Shown here piece after piece: positions 1-14,300 of a stretch of 64,000 nt of DNA. Numbering within the stretch: position 1 is the stretch's first letter; every line of letters starts with the position of its first letter. The stretch covers positions 62,001-126,000 of the forward strand of contig VWZX01007382.1 of the NCBI GenBank assembly GCA_013399015.1, given 5' to 3'. The stretch comes from Galbula dea (lineage: Eukaryota; Chordata; Aves; Piciformes; Galbulidae). The notes below the pieces were generated by a model. It did no database searches and was not told the origin of the DNA. It saw only the letters and a list, made by a program, of their open reading frames with translations. Both the position numbers and the translations under genes were made by a program.

Positions 1-2262
1 CTAAAATACTACATTTTATAACCGGTTAAGAGAAAAAAAATATGGAAACTTTTCCTTCAAGTACCCACTAAACAGCTATAGTCAAGGGTTTGGGGGTAAA
101 TCAGTGTGTTTATGCTCTCCCTGCCAATCTCAGGTAAACAAGGAACAATCTTTACATTTTTCAGACACTTCTAAGCTTTGAAAGTTTGCCCATTTCTTCT
201 CCTTGCCTGCTGTATTTCCATTTGCTATTGGTCCAGCACTCCTGCCTCCACCACTGCAACTCTTCAGATCCCCTCTCAAACCAACACCTGCCATTCACAA
301 GCCTTCCCATGTCCCTCTTGCAGCGTGCCAACTTCAGTACATCCCTTTCTCATCCTTTCTGCTATCCCTCCCTGCTCTAATATTTCCCACTACAGGACTT
401 GAAAATAAGACTCTTCCATCACAAAAGTAACTTCTGCAAATAAACCAGAAGAACACACAGTAGAAAAAACAAATGAGATATCTGCCACGATTTCAATGTT
501 GCTGGTGTGGCTTTTGATACCTTGGACAATTTCATACAATACATTTTGGACTACTACACAAATAGTTCCTCTGATGTCACTACACAGAGTATAGTGAAAG
601 TATAGTGAAGTACAGAGCACAGTGAAGTACACACTGTACTTGAGACTAATGAAACAATGCACAAAGGAATGTACATGATACTACCTTCAACTCTGGACTC
701 CTGTGTTGTCCACAAGCAAAACCCCAAAGCTCAAGAGAACAGAACTGAACAAGAGCAGATAAACCACTTTAACATAGCTCTCCTTAGAGATTACAGCATA
801 GAGACCCAGGAGTACTCAACTTAGAGCCACATTTTATGGTTTGTAAACAGTCTACTTTCTGTGCTTCTGAGCCATTAATATTTGATTTTGAAAACTCAGA
901 ATTGTTTATTTATTAATTTACTTATTTGAAGAGTCACTTGGGTTATTTTGTAACACAGAAAAAAGGACATGACATATCAGTAGAAAAAACATCTGTTGCT
1001 TACTAGACATTTCCAAACATACTTAACTTGGTGATCTGGAATTAAAGGAATTTTTTGGTTGCTTATTCCAAACCTAAAGGCTAACTAAAGGCTAAAGGCT
1101 AACATAAAACATTTGGAGACAAATTACAAAAACATGAGGAAGGAGTGCACTGCACGAAGGTAAGACATACACCCTACTGTGGTTTACACCCCTGATAATA
1201 AATCACTTTACAGTTTGGTTAGCTGCAATTTAAGACATCCAAAACATTCATAGTCATATGCATCTAACTGAAGAAGCTGCGTTTTACAATCCCTATCCAG
1301 TTCACCCAAGGCTTTCATAACCACACAACTTGGATACTTATGCAAGTTGCTTAACCTGAACAAAGGTGCAGTTGCTGACTCTTCTATTTCATTTACTCCA
1401 GTTGAAGAAAGAGAATTTAGTCTGGACCTTATGGTGGCAAATTTGCAGTAAGAGAAAGGGAGTTTACAGAAGTTAATCTGCACACTGACTATCAACTCAG
1501 TAATCTATCAGAGAAAAAAAATGACTTAAGCTATCACAACCACCATTTAAAGGCTATCAGATGTTTATCACTACATAAGGCTATAATTCCAACTGTCTGA
1601 TGTCAACACTCTCAGGCACATGCTGTAATTCTTGTGATTGTCCTGTGCACAGACAGAAGTTGGACTTGATGGTCCTCTTGGGTCCCTTGCAACTCAGGAC
1701 TATGATTCTATGATTCCAACCCACAGAGGTGTTTTTACAAATGACCATGAAGTAAAAGCACAAAACTAACTTTTGGTGTTATGTGAACTCCCAGGAAACT
1801 TGCTCAAAATAAACCAAACAAAACATTGCTGCTGCTTGTATGATCTTGCAATATTAATGCTGTTTGGCTGCTGAGGACAATATACTTAAAAGAAAAAGAA
1901 TGCTAACAATAGGGTTATAAAGTCTTTGATTTTTTTTTCTTTTGATTTAAATAGTAGATAAAATATGGACAGTCTAATGATATCTATCTAAAACTGCAAG
2001 TTATTTTTATCCTCAAAGTTGTGACTTCTTTACTCAACATGATCTAAACATGACATCAGATCAGTAAGCACTTGAATAGATATTCCAAATGGGTAAAAAA
2101 AAGAAACTTGGATGACAAGTGAAAGGAAAACTTTTCATCATTTTAGACCTTTTGTTTTACAACCATATATTGGTATCTCATGTGCTTAACTAGCAGTAAA
2201 CTACCCTAATGAACCGGAGGCAGGCTGCTGAAGATCAAAGTTCACATATCTCATAGCTTTAC
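1..2262 (-). other. Start of ZDHHC17 intron 11
   Basis: Sequence after the GTAAAG donor of exon 11. I looked for the next exon (TIVELAETGSLDLS region) and did not find it. Apart from a 66-bp CR1 3' end it is AT-rich intronic DNA with small imperfect tandem repeats near 595-635 and 1075-1105. Confidence 0.85.
1651..1716 (+). mobile_element. CR1 LINE 3' end fragment
   Basis: GTTGGACTTGATGGTCCT followed by GGTCCCTTGCAACTCAGGA and TATGATTCTATGATT is the typical CR1 3' terminus with its short octamer repeat. Strongly 5'-truncated. Antisense to the gene. Confidence 0.8.
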
Positions 2263-2387
2263 CTTTTTCTTTTGTTCTTCTGTGGCTTTGATGATTCCTG
2301 GATCAGATTTCCAGGATTTTCCAAAATTGTAGAAAAGTGCAACACTATTAGCAAGGAATGGAAGATGTACGAAGAAAAAATTGAGAT
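2263..2387 (-). CDS. ZDHHC17: ZDHHC17 exon 11, residues 371-412
   Basis: AT-AC acceptor, donor GTAAAG. Completes Asp371, then encodes [35 protein letters not shown] and EEQKKK. The end of the fourth membrane segment and the cytosolic linker leading to the DHHC zinc-finger domain. It ends in phase 0. Exon 12 is not found in 1-2262. Confidence 0.96.
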
Positions 2388-5300
2388 GTGCTTGAAGTCA
2401 AGGAATCTAAAGTTTAAAATCAATTTTCCTCTTCAAAATAAACACAATTCTGAAGTACCTTTTAAATACATTTAATTTTTATGAATGCCCTTGAGTCACT
2501 ATATTCTAATTTTACAAAATTCAGCACTTTTGCAAGAACTGTTAAGAACTACTCAGTATTTCCTATTGCTGAAACTTGAAAATGTACTTTTTAAAATGCT
2601 GTTCTCCATGAGGCACTCTTTAAGCACTTACTCTAAGGAATGAATAATGATAGTTCAGTTTTTGTAATTATTTTTCCTTTTAAATAAATTAAATTCCATG
2701 AAATTTATCTTCTTAAAAGTATTTCCTGTTTTTACAATAAGTATTTCAGAGTTCTATTTATAAAAGAGTCAATTTGACTGCCTATGTCTTCAGTGGCTTG
2801 AAATTCCTGTTAGATCACAGAAAGGACTGTTTCTAGCCATAGAAGGAATTGCTGCAATGGCACTGTTGCATGGCAATCACATCTCAACCCCACTTATCTC
2901 CAAGAAAGGTACTGTCTGAAACCTGGTCCTATTATAGGGCAATATCCATATTTTACTTCAATAGAAGTTATTTTTAACATACTAATACATCTAATACTTA
3001 CAAAAACATAAGATTTAGTATTCCCTGGAAGCATTTATAAAAATCAATTACCATGTAAAGAGACAAAATAACCATTAGTTTTAAAATATATTTCCTGTGT
3101 TGAATGACTTGCCATATAATATGCCTGGTCTTACAACACTTGACATTTCTTAGCAATGATGTCAAAAAACTAAATACTTCAGACATGGCTGTTCCACAGA
3201 AAGTGGAAAATTATCTTCTCTGATAAACCCACTAAAGACCTGACCAACCTGGCTAAAGACATCTGTCAGCTGTCAGTCATAACTTCAAGAAAATGGCATA
3301 TTTGACAAAGCTGTGGCGGCAGAAGCCCCTCTACAGCATTAGCCAGATAAAAACAATGCTCATTTCTCAGCTTCAAATGACTACACACCCAAATTACACT
3401 ATCTTCTGAGTACCTTAGATGAATATTTCTCTTTACTTTGGTAATCATTATAACTTCTACTGTAATAATACTGTAATAAAAGTTTAATATATTGTGTGTT
3501 TGCATTACAAAACTGTGCATGTAAGACTTAAACCCAAGCATTAGGTGGCAATCTGTACTGAATTGCTACGTAACATTAAGCAACAGAAAAACATTGTTTT
3601 GCATGCTTTGAAAAAAATCATACTTTGAAGTTAGAATAGATGCTCAAATATATTCTACAATATATCTACAAGTATAGTCTCTTCTGTTGGACTGTTCTTA
3701 GAAAAAATGTTTATTGAAGGCATTTTGCAGTATTAAGAAAAAAGTTTGCATATACCACTGATAAACAAGCCTACATGGTACATACTCAAGCAAATATTAA
3801 ATGAAAACCCCCAAAATTTCTGTAGAATAATAGTATCCCAAATCCTCTACACTGCTCTTCTAATGTGAAAGAACCCTGAAATATGAAGGCCTCTTCTTGA
3901 CTTCTGAAATGCTAACAGAGTCTCATTGGTCAAGTGAAGTATATCCCAAATAGCTTTTGTTTTCCTCTGTTGGGGGAGGAATTGGCTGTGAATTTCTATG
4001 AAGAATATACTGGCAAGTTAAATTAACATTTTAATCATATACCTAATTTAGTAATTAATCTTTTCTCTAACAAGCTGTTTCCAGCAGGTTTACAATAGGG
4101 AGAAAAAGCCACTATAACCTAAACACTCAAGTTTAGTTTGACACATTAAAAAGAAAAGCACTGACTTTATATATAATTTGTATATTTATACAATCTAAAT
4201 TCTTCCTATTTTTCTTCTAAAACTACCTGCTGCCAAGAATAAGCTGTTTCAACTTATTTGTACAGCTAGAGAGAGGTCACCTTCTTGAGAATTCCAGAAG
4301 CACTACTAGAGTTTCTGCCACAACAGTGAAAACTTTTCTTCATTAAAAATACCTTAATCAGACATGTATTACAAACAATAAAGGTACACATGAAAAAATT
4401 ACATGAACTAGTCCTAATTACTTTACATCATGTCTAGACTGTTAAAGAAGAAAGGAGGAAAGACTTAAATTTTATGTCCAGTAAAAGGAGTTTTAAAATC
4501 ACCAAGTTTTTGGCTTTTTACTCACAAAAATTTGGACAATCTATGTGATAAAAATGCTGTCCATAGATCCAAGCCACACAAGTAGGAATCCAGTATGCAG
4601 AATTTTTCTGAACTTACCCTTCTCCTATTTTACTCCATAAAATACAGAGAGACCACAAAAGACTCCTCACAGAGTCCAGATAGGTAACAGCAGACAGCTA
4701 CACAAGAGGCCTCATTTGACTAAGCATTTATTAGATAAAATCCATTTTTAACCAACTGAAGCTCTGAAAAAGCTCTCCACCTCCATCTTCTATCTAACAT
4801 AAAAAAAAAAATCCCTTAGCATGCAAAAAGCTCACTGCCACCTCCCCTCCCCTTGATTTTTATTTATTTATTTTTAGTTTAGGAATTTAGAAATGGGAAC
4901 AGAAGTTCTGAATAGTTGGGCTTGGGGTTTGGAATTTTGGGGTCCTTGCTTCTTCAAGAAAGATGGCTGCTGGCTTCTTTCTTTCTGCATGCAAGGCTTT
5001 TTGCTGTTTTTCTGAAGCTAATTTTGGCAATATTAATGTTTTATTTTTGTCATTTTTAACTTCTCAACTGCACCGATTGGCTTGTTCTAGTTTTTAAAAC
5101 CCTATGCTATTGTAACAGCTTTGTGAAGGCATGAAAATCATCATGAATTCTCTTACACTATTTTTTAAATGATCCCTAATTGAAGAAGAGTGCAATGCTT
5201 CTTTTCTTTCACCTAAAACTGATCATTACATGAAGTACATTTGAAATAAGATTATTAGTACACTGTCAATGATAAATTATTTTTAACATTATAAATTGGC

Positions 5301-8300
5301 TTATATCATCTCTAGCTCAGCATTGCAAGTAGTATGCTACCCCGAAAAAAGCTTGACTAATAAAACTGCACGCTCTCATCTGCACCAAATGAAAGTGGTA
5401 GAACCTAAAAAGATACTGTGAATATTTTGCAAACCCTGTCATCTTAGAAAAACAGCAGTGTAAGAATCTTCTGACATAACAAGCACTATTAGTCCAGCTG
5501 GAACTGAACTGCATGAACAACTGAGATACCAACTTGGTACATGCGTCCTGAACTTTTACAGTACACGAGAGAATATACTACCTGTACATGCTAATGAAAA
5601 AGAATGAAATGTGAAATTCTCATCTCACATTATTAAAAGTGTACTTCTAAATCCTTTTTTTTTCCCCTCTTTAAAAAAAACTAAGTTAAAATATAGTGAT
5701 TTAGTATGCAGGATTTTTTGAGGGTATTTTCCCCCTGCTCTGCAAACAGAAGATCAGAATTCACTAACAGAGCAAGACATAAATATCCTTCTATGGGTAA
5801 AATACAATTAAAGGGAAACAGCAAAAAAGTCACAGGGAAGTATAGAACCACAGACTCAAACATCCATAAATACACAGATCATAACTTCCTTGTTCCCAGC
5901 AAGAACAGGATTTCTATTTTAATAAATATACCAAACTCAGAAGCTGCTGAGAAAAGTCCAATAGAATGGAAACATTTACAAAAATTCAGTAAACTAGATC
6001 AATCTAAAATGTTTGAATTTGCTTTCAGGTAAGTTCAGATGACACATCTTTCAGAAGACACACCATTAAGCCTTAGAATACCTAGATTTATTTTTCATGG
6101 GACCACTCTGAAATTTAAGAAAACCCACTGCTAATCTTTGGGTTTGTTTGTTCCTTATGATATGCTGTTTTAGCTGCCCTTCCCTGTCTTATTAGGATTA
6201 AAATGAGAAGACCGGATGACCTTCCAGACACCTTCAACATACCTACATGAAAAGAAAATTCTTACCAAACACCTAAATATTAAAGTAACACTTGCAGCAA
6301 TTACTTATTTTTATAATATATAACAAAGTTTCAGTAAGGCAATTTGTGATACTTGTTTAAGGTTAGAAACTCTTTTCTTAAGTAAAATTTGTGAAAACTA
6401 CCAGGACAGGTTTTATCACTTAAATGTTACAAAGTATACTCTGGTCTGCTGTAAGTAATCATATAAAGCTGTATAAATACAAGACTCCTTTCTCCAACCA
6501 CAATGCTGTGCCTCATGCTATAAAAATAGAGCAGGCATGCAATTTCTTTTTTTCCAATAAAACCACAGGGCAATTTTCCAGAAGATGAATGAATTTGGAA
6601 TCTTATTACAAGGACTTAAAATTAAAAATCACCAATTAAAGGAAGATGGCCTCAAGCACTAAGTATCTAAAAACTGCTTGTCAGAAAATTGTCCGCTCTA
6701 ATGAAAGCTATTAGTAACGAAAGTTTTTAGACTACTACTTCTGTGTACAAGATGACTGTTGTAAAGGTTTCGAGGCATCTACCTTAAATTACAGAAGCAG
6801 TAAAGTATTCTGTCGACATTCTGAAGTAAGACATTATTAGGGTAACTAATAGCCTGTGGTTCCTACTTCTTGTGGACAATGAACATCATTCCATGACAAA
6901 AAAACCCTTCAAATTTCAAGTCACACTAATCAGATCAGTTAACAGAAATAAAAATTTTAAGTGAGTCGGCACAGGTATGAAGAAAATATGAGCTTTGGGA
7001 CAAAATTCTCACAATTTGCCAGCCTTAAGGGACAGCATTCTACACCAAGATAGAGACCATCATCAAACTGTGTTGGCTGTGCAGCCTCTTTTTTTAATAT
7101 GGTCAAGGACATTAGCTGCACATGTTGCTTAGATTTGGTTCAAGCTGATGTTTTGTTAGTACAAGAAAGCATTTCACAGTAGTTCAACATTTCCAACCAA
7201 AAATATAGTAGCATTAGGAAACATGAGTTTCTAAAGAAAACCTATGTGCTATGGAGAACTGAGATTCAGAAGTGAGATATAGATATAACTGCCTGAGAAA
7301 CCTGTGGTTCACTATTTGCCAAAAGTCAGGTTTTCTTAACAAAAGCAACTTCAGTCTAGAGGCATGGCACTTTTAGATAGTTCTATTCCATTCCATACAA
7401 ACTAGAAAAGTATACCTCCATTTCTAGCTACTGCTTTTAAAAATATGTGTTTCACATTCATTTTGTACTTGCTTTCCTTATTCCACAGTTACTAATAAAT
7501 TTAATTGACTAACAACATAGAAAATCAGGCCAGGCAGAGAGACTGGTAGTAGGACAAGCATTTCTAAATAACTATTTCAAGACATACTCATGCTAATATC
7601 GACAGAAATATTTTCTTCCCCCCCCCCCTCCCTCNNNNNNNNNNNNNNNNNNNNNNNNNNNNNNNNNNNNNNAGCATTTTTAGGTTTTATTTAAACATGA
7701 AATAGCAGTCACTTCCAATCACATGAGACTGATATTATTCACAATAGCACCTTTGCAAATACTGTCAGCATCGAAGCCAAAGGCAGCATGGAAGCAGGGT
7801 CTCCCCTTTGTTCTCAACCCAAAAATGTGAATCTCATTTAGCTACGGCTGGAGAACATACTAACAAGATGATAAAAGGGCTGCACTACTACTCTCCTATT
7901 TCATGGTAATTCCTTTGACAATGGAAAGAAAAGCAGTTTCCAGAAAAGGCAAGCCAACATCCATCATCAAGTTCACTTCAGCTATTCGCAATTGTAGGAA
8001 CTTTATATTAAACATTTAATAAAATATTAAATCTCTATTTTGGTTTCTTGGGTATTGTAACTACAGTACTCAAGAAAGTTGTTAAAAATTTTTAAAATGT
8101 TTCCTCAAGGTAGATAACTGACATTCTTCATTGAGAAAAGTTCATATAGAGGCAGACAGTCAGTCAATACACTCAATCTTTATAATCTAGCATTGTTAGC
8201 ACACACATCTTCAAAAACTGAAAATACAGTTAACAAATGTATCTAAAATTTGTTTGAAGCAGAATTTGCAAAATCTTTGGGAAGAACTAACTATAAAGAT

Positions 8301-11300
8301 AATTCCATTGGAATTTACATATGCCAAGAAATGACCTACTGCTTTTCAGAAAAGCATTCTCCATAAAGATACAGTCGATTACACCTTGCTACCTCACAGC
8401 CAGAGCACATTTTATAGAGTTGCTTATGCTTCCCCCCTTAGGAAACTGGTAAAGCACAGGAAATTTTGCAGATTACTGTAAGCCAGTTTTGAGGAAAATC
8501 TTCCACTTACTGAAGCAAAGCAATAGGATGCACATTTTTAAAGTGATAAAATAATTACCATTAATAGGGAAAGCAATGTTTAATGGAAATAGCCATGTTA
8601 AAATTTTAATTAGTTTACTTATATGTAGGATGTATCTAGGTATTACCTCATATTACTAACATGAAAAAATGTTATTTATTACTGTACACAAAAAAGGATA
8701 TCATTCCAAAACCAGAAGAACCATGTCACATACATCCAAAATTTTGTTGCCAAGTATATTCCCAGAGGCAGTGCACTGTGCATGGAGTGATCAAAGAATG
8801 ACCTGTAAAGTAGAAGCAATATTACATGGTAAGTTTCAAGTTAGAAAATGCAAATCCTGAACTACTACTTCTGAAAAACACTTCCTGTCAAAATATGTAC
8901 TATATGGGATATTACAAAATACAGCATAAAAACCACTTTCCTCACTTCTATCTTTAAAGTTCACAATAAAATCCCATTTTTAAACTGTCCAGATGAAGGG
9001 TCATGGTTGAAGGTTATTTAATTAAAATGTATATATTTACTTCTGAAATAGATGGACAAGAAAGGCAGAATGAGTAAATACTCATTCTAAAAGTACACTG
9101 TGAAAGTAATTACAAATTTGTGAGATTTCTAGCCTACAGCATGGATACTGGTTACAAACCACATTTAGGATATTTCAGTGCTAAATCCATACAGTGAAAA
9201 ATCACGTTAAAATTACTTCAGTAACAAAAAGCTTAAGAGATCTTGATATTATCAGTCTACATACTTGAAATATTTCAGATTGTTGAATCTTTTGCTTCTG
9301 TTGCAGTTGTCAATAGAAAGTTGGGAAAAAAACCCCTGATTAAATACATTTCCCAAATTACTAGATTTGCCAAGATCTACGATAGAATAGTGCTACTTTA
9401 AAAAAATTAAATGAGACACTGGAAGTAGTTTTATTTCAAGGAGTTTAGCAGTGTAGANATTAAATGAGACATTGGAATTAGTTTCACCTTCTCATACTCT
9501 TGCATTTTAAAGAACAAACTGAGTAAATTTTAATTTAGCTGAGACAAACCAGGTCAGTGACTAAGTAATTCCACATTCGAGGAAAAAAAAGCTGAACATA
9601 TCAAAAAGTCACACTCTACACTGCTAAACTCCTTGAAATAAAACTACTTCCATCATCTGCCTAAACATTCTTACATTGATGCATTTTGCTTTTTGTCCTG
9701 GCGTTGTCTTTAGGGTTGCCATGGACAAATGTGTGCACTGAGTAGTTTCTGGTTTACTTTTATTCCTTTATCGTCCTGTAGCAACAGAGTCTTCTCTAAT
9801 TGAGGTTTCTCAGGTCTTTTGAGAAAATCAGATAAGGAAGATGAGCTAAGATGGTTAAGTAATAAGAAAATATACCTTTGGACACACAGTAGTTACTTAA
9901 CAGTAAACTCTTAGTGACTTCTCTTTTGTGAAGGGAGTATGGGGAAACACAGCTAAGCAGACTAGCTGAAGTTCAACAGGAAAAGGAAACATTACTAGAC
10001 TAGCAAAGGTTTCATTCAAACCTTAGTTCTGTGAAAAACACCTTAAAAAGTACTTATACTAAACACTAAGCAAAGGATATGAGAAAGTAAGAATGTTACT
10101 TTGTGTCAGATCAAAAATATAAAACTTGACAAAACACAGATCTCGAGAAACGTGAAGAAATTTTGTCCTGGCTAACAGGAGGTGTGGTTGAAGATTCACA
10201 TTGCTGAGTAAACTGCCTGTGGGAGGTCAGCAGATTGCACAGCCTCAGAGATGACAAAAAAAAGAAGGACTACACAGATCATCTCCAAGATCCTGGAGAG
10301 ACAACAGATTTATGCTCCTTCACCTCCCTCCCACTGTAGAGAGTTCAGTAAGATTTTATGAAATTGGCTTAAGGAATAGAAGAATTCTCTTCTCCTCTTT
10401 AAACAGAAGGGAAGAAGCAAGTGGTTCTAATAAACATGACATTCAGTGCCAGAAAAGCAGAAAACTCGTAAGAGCGGAGATACATAAGTTCTTCTATATG
10501 TGCCAAATATGACAATGAAAAGCAAAGCACAGATGAAGTAGTCTTTAGATCTTGAAAATCTGTTGAAGTATGTCTGCCTCTCTGTGTGTCCACATGCATG
10601 TGCATTTACAGATAATTAGTAATCACAAACAATTAAAACTCTTTATGATCAGGTAACAAATGAAAAACATTATTTGAAAGGAGCCTTTTTCTTTAGTCAC
10701 CCCTTCCCAAAACAACAGAAGCTACAAAACCTGACTAACTTAATTTTTCTCTATAAATCTCTTCCAGATGCCTTTAGGTATTTGAATTCTAAAAAACTGG
10801 GGTCTAATACCAAACTTGCACACACATTTTTTTTTATTCCTTTCCAGTTACTTTTTCTTTGGCTGTTTTCTTTAAAATTCATGCTGGTAACTCGCTGTAG
10901 ACAGACACTCAGCACCCTCCTCTGGAGAATGACTGAATTTCTGTTCTGCTGTTAGTTTCTATTAGCTCAGAGGTATACTTCCCAGGCAATCTGTGGTCAT
11001 TTGCAACACAACAGAGCACTACAAGTGCTAAAGCTGCACAAGACTTTTCCCAGAAAAAGTAACTAAAAAATTTCCAACAAAACATAAGCGTTGCATGTCA
11101 AAAAAAACCCCACACAAGAAAGTTAAGATTACTTATCCAATAAATATGCCAGCAAAACACTCCTCATGTGCACACTAAACAAACAGCATCATAAAACACT
11201 TACTTGGAAAGAAACTGCACCATAGCCCAAACGCCACCATACATCAGCCCTTTAATGAGCCAAGAATCGATGTCTAGGTCTGCTATAAACCCAACCAGCC

Positions 11301-14300
11301 AAATTACTAGGAAAGGAGTTCCCAGCATCACCTTCTGACGGAATTCCTGTACAGAAACAAATATCAGTAAGCAATTCTATTTTTAGGAACAGGTTGCGTA
11401 ACAATATTCTATGGTAAATAACACAGTCACAAAAACAAATTTTCAGGTAGCTTGACATGGGGGTGGAATCTTAAATTTTTGCCATTTCCTATCTTTAGAC
11501 ATCTCCAATGTATGGGTAAGAAAAAATCTTCCTAAAATTTTACAGAAAATTCAATAATTGTATTTTTTTGTTAATTTGGAAGGAGAGTCTTTTAGATACT
11601 TTACTGTTAATCCAGAATAAAGGCAACAGGAGCTCTTTTTAATTAATTTGTCAAAGTGTATAAATTACTACATAACACATGCTAATCTCATTGAACTTTA
11701 AAGACTGAAGTTATGTGACTAATAGATTAAGTCATACTGAAGTGTCTATGAAGAAAGATAGGATCTTTTTTGTCTTATACTATGTGGGTACAATTCCTGA
11801 TGAAGGCACTGAACTCCTTCCAAACATTCAAAGCACAGTCACGATGCAATGAAATGCATGAATCACTTACTGTCAATAATCACTGCATTATTATATTACC
11901 ACAGGGTTAAAGCACAGGCTGTGGCCAGTACTTTAATCATCAAGATGCAATATATCTTTAAATAAAGAAGTTGTTAACAAATCAGTGATAGCAATACTTA
12001 ATAACCAGCACAACACTCTGCCAAGAAAATATTATTAACTCTATATAAAATTATCAAACTATAGACTGGCTGACAGTTCTTCACACTAGAGCAATATATT
12101 ACCCCTTAAACCCTCATTTCTTGCCTCCTCCTATCTGCAGTATTAAATAATAACCTGAGAAGAGAAAGGCCTCCACTTCAGGGATTCATATATTATATTA
12201 CACTGCCAAGACTGACTGGTTCTTTCATTCACCACAAAACACTACATAATTAGACAGGAGATTAGAGTTCAGGATATCTAAAATGCTTCTTTCCTTAGAT
12301 ATGTGAAAGTCAGCTTTCTGAAACTCTTGGCTATCTCCAACAATACTAGACCATTTGGTACCTTACTAATGTTTAGTTAGGACAAAAACTAAAGGTAACT
12401 GTGTGGAGGCTTAGGGATTTCTTCCCTCCTGCCTTGAACAAAGATAAAAAGATATTTTTTTAAAGCACAAGTGCAGGAAAACCACAATACTTAACTGCTT
12501 ACTCTAAACATGCCCAAGGCAATAGCAAAACTAATACTGATCTACATCAACGCTGTACTACTTCTTACCTTATCAGCTTTTAGTTTTCTCAGAAAGGACG
12601 GACTGTCATATCCCTTTGCCTGTCTTGCTTCTTGTAGGTGATTGATCATCCAAACGTTTTTCCTCTGTTTTGCTAGATCAAGTGGTGATTCTCCCTGCCA
12701 GCAGTACAGAAGTGGGAAATATCCAATTTAAAAATAAAATGTATTCAGAGGACTTTTGAAACAGAAACATTGGTAGGTAATACATTTTAAATCAGTTGAA
12801 GACACATGCTGGCATACTTTTAGCTCTACAGCTTACTTGACACCAAACATCATTCATTCCTTTTAGTCTTTTTAATTCGCTTATGAACTATATATGCGTG
12901 GACAAGTAGAATATTAAAAGCATGATCCTGACAATACGTATGTCCTGACATAGCAATAAATTGTTGCCTTTGGCATAACACATCAATGCTTCACTGTTCT
13001 ATACACAGTCTACTAGTCTGTAAATGAAAGACTGTGCTTCTCCCTCAGCTATTGACAGGCAGCAGAAATCAAGCAAAGAATAAGAATATGTGACCCACTG
13101 GATCATGGAAACTCTCCCAGTCTAAAGCCTGACTTTTCAGTTAATTCTCTGCCTTTTTGGCAGAGCAAAGTTACTGGTATCATGGAATGTTTACATAAGG
13201 ATTTTTTTTCCACAAGATTAATGTTCTTATATTCATCTCAGTTATTGAAGTCCTAGGAAGAAAACAGGAAAGAACAAGCTGATTGGTCTCATCCAACTGA
13301 TTCCAAAACTCTGAGCTTTTATGCTTAGCTTGTGCATCACATACTGCAGCTGCTAAGCCAGCAATAGTCCATGCTTTCTCTTTCCCTACTTTCAGAGAGG
13401 ACTGACAGACAAAGCAAAAGAGAGACAGAGAGAGAGATACAGGGGCCAAAGGTGCCTACCGAATTGATTCCATTTTATTGCTTTTTAAACACTCAGGAAG
13501 AGAGTTAAATGAAAGTTATTGACTGAGTCTAAAATTATAGAGGAGGCAAGAGACAACCAATTGCAGGTACCTCCAGCTTCAGTTTTGCATTTGACTCCTC
13601 CTCTCTTCTACTGGAGTTAACTCCCTCCTAAACAAACCATTCATGGAGGCTTGAAAAATGGCTGAATCCTCCATCGCTCGGCCCCCTCCTAAAAAAAAAG
13701 TGAGACAGGTACCAGAAACTGAAATTACCCAGGAAGGGCAATAATAACTGTAGACAGAGATTTCAAAGACTAAAAAATACAGTTAGCTACCTATATCCCA
13801 TAGAAAGACAATGGGAATTGAGTACTTGAGTGCCATTTTTGCCTTGGAAATCTTGCTCCAAATGTCTAAAAGGAGAGTAAATAGCACAGACTACAGATTA
13901 TGAGGTGAAGTGTTTTAATACTTAACAGGATCTTGCAACTCCTCCTGTGCTAGAAGTTTAACTAGCAAAATCAGTTAAAGAGTAACCTTTTGATTTAACT
14001 TGGCTTCAAAGTTGTTTAGCCAGATGTTTAAGAAACAGATTAAGTTAACTCCATCCTCAACAGAAATGCCTGAAATCAAACTATGGTGCCTGCTTTATCA
14101 CAAATTTAATAGCACCTTGAATTGCCAATATCTGGAAAACTCCAGAGATACTAATGTTTTAGTACCACCTTATATATCCAGACTGTAAAGATTACCTGTG
14201 GACAAGTAATCACACTCTGGGAGTTGATCTCCCAGGTAAATCCTGAAGTTGTCTTGGGGTCCAGCTGAGCATCCCTTCCACTAGAGGGCCATAAGACACC

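Noticed and set aside
1..2262. Possible exon 12 of ZDHHC17 (start of the DHHC domain)
   Set aside because: No minus-strand stretch encoding the expected VELAETGSLDLS or cysteine-rich motifs was found, so it must lie outside the window.
5706..6032. A 108-codon plus-strand ORF within intron 10
   Set aside because: Lysine- and asparagine-rich translation typical of AT-rich intron, no recognisable motif, antisense to the gene.
8680..8702. GT donor (GTGTAC, 8689-8684) for exon 10 instead of ATATCC
   Set aside because: Using it adds residues absent from the family and leaves exon 11 without a matching frame. The AT-AC choice gives exact continuity and perfect U12 signals.
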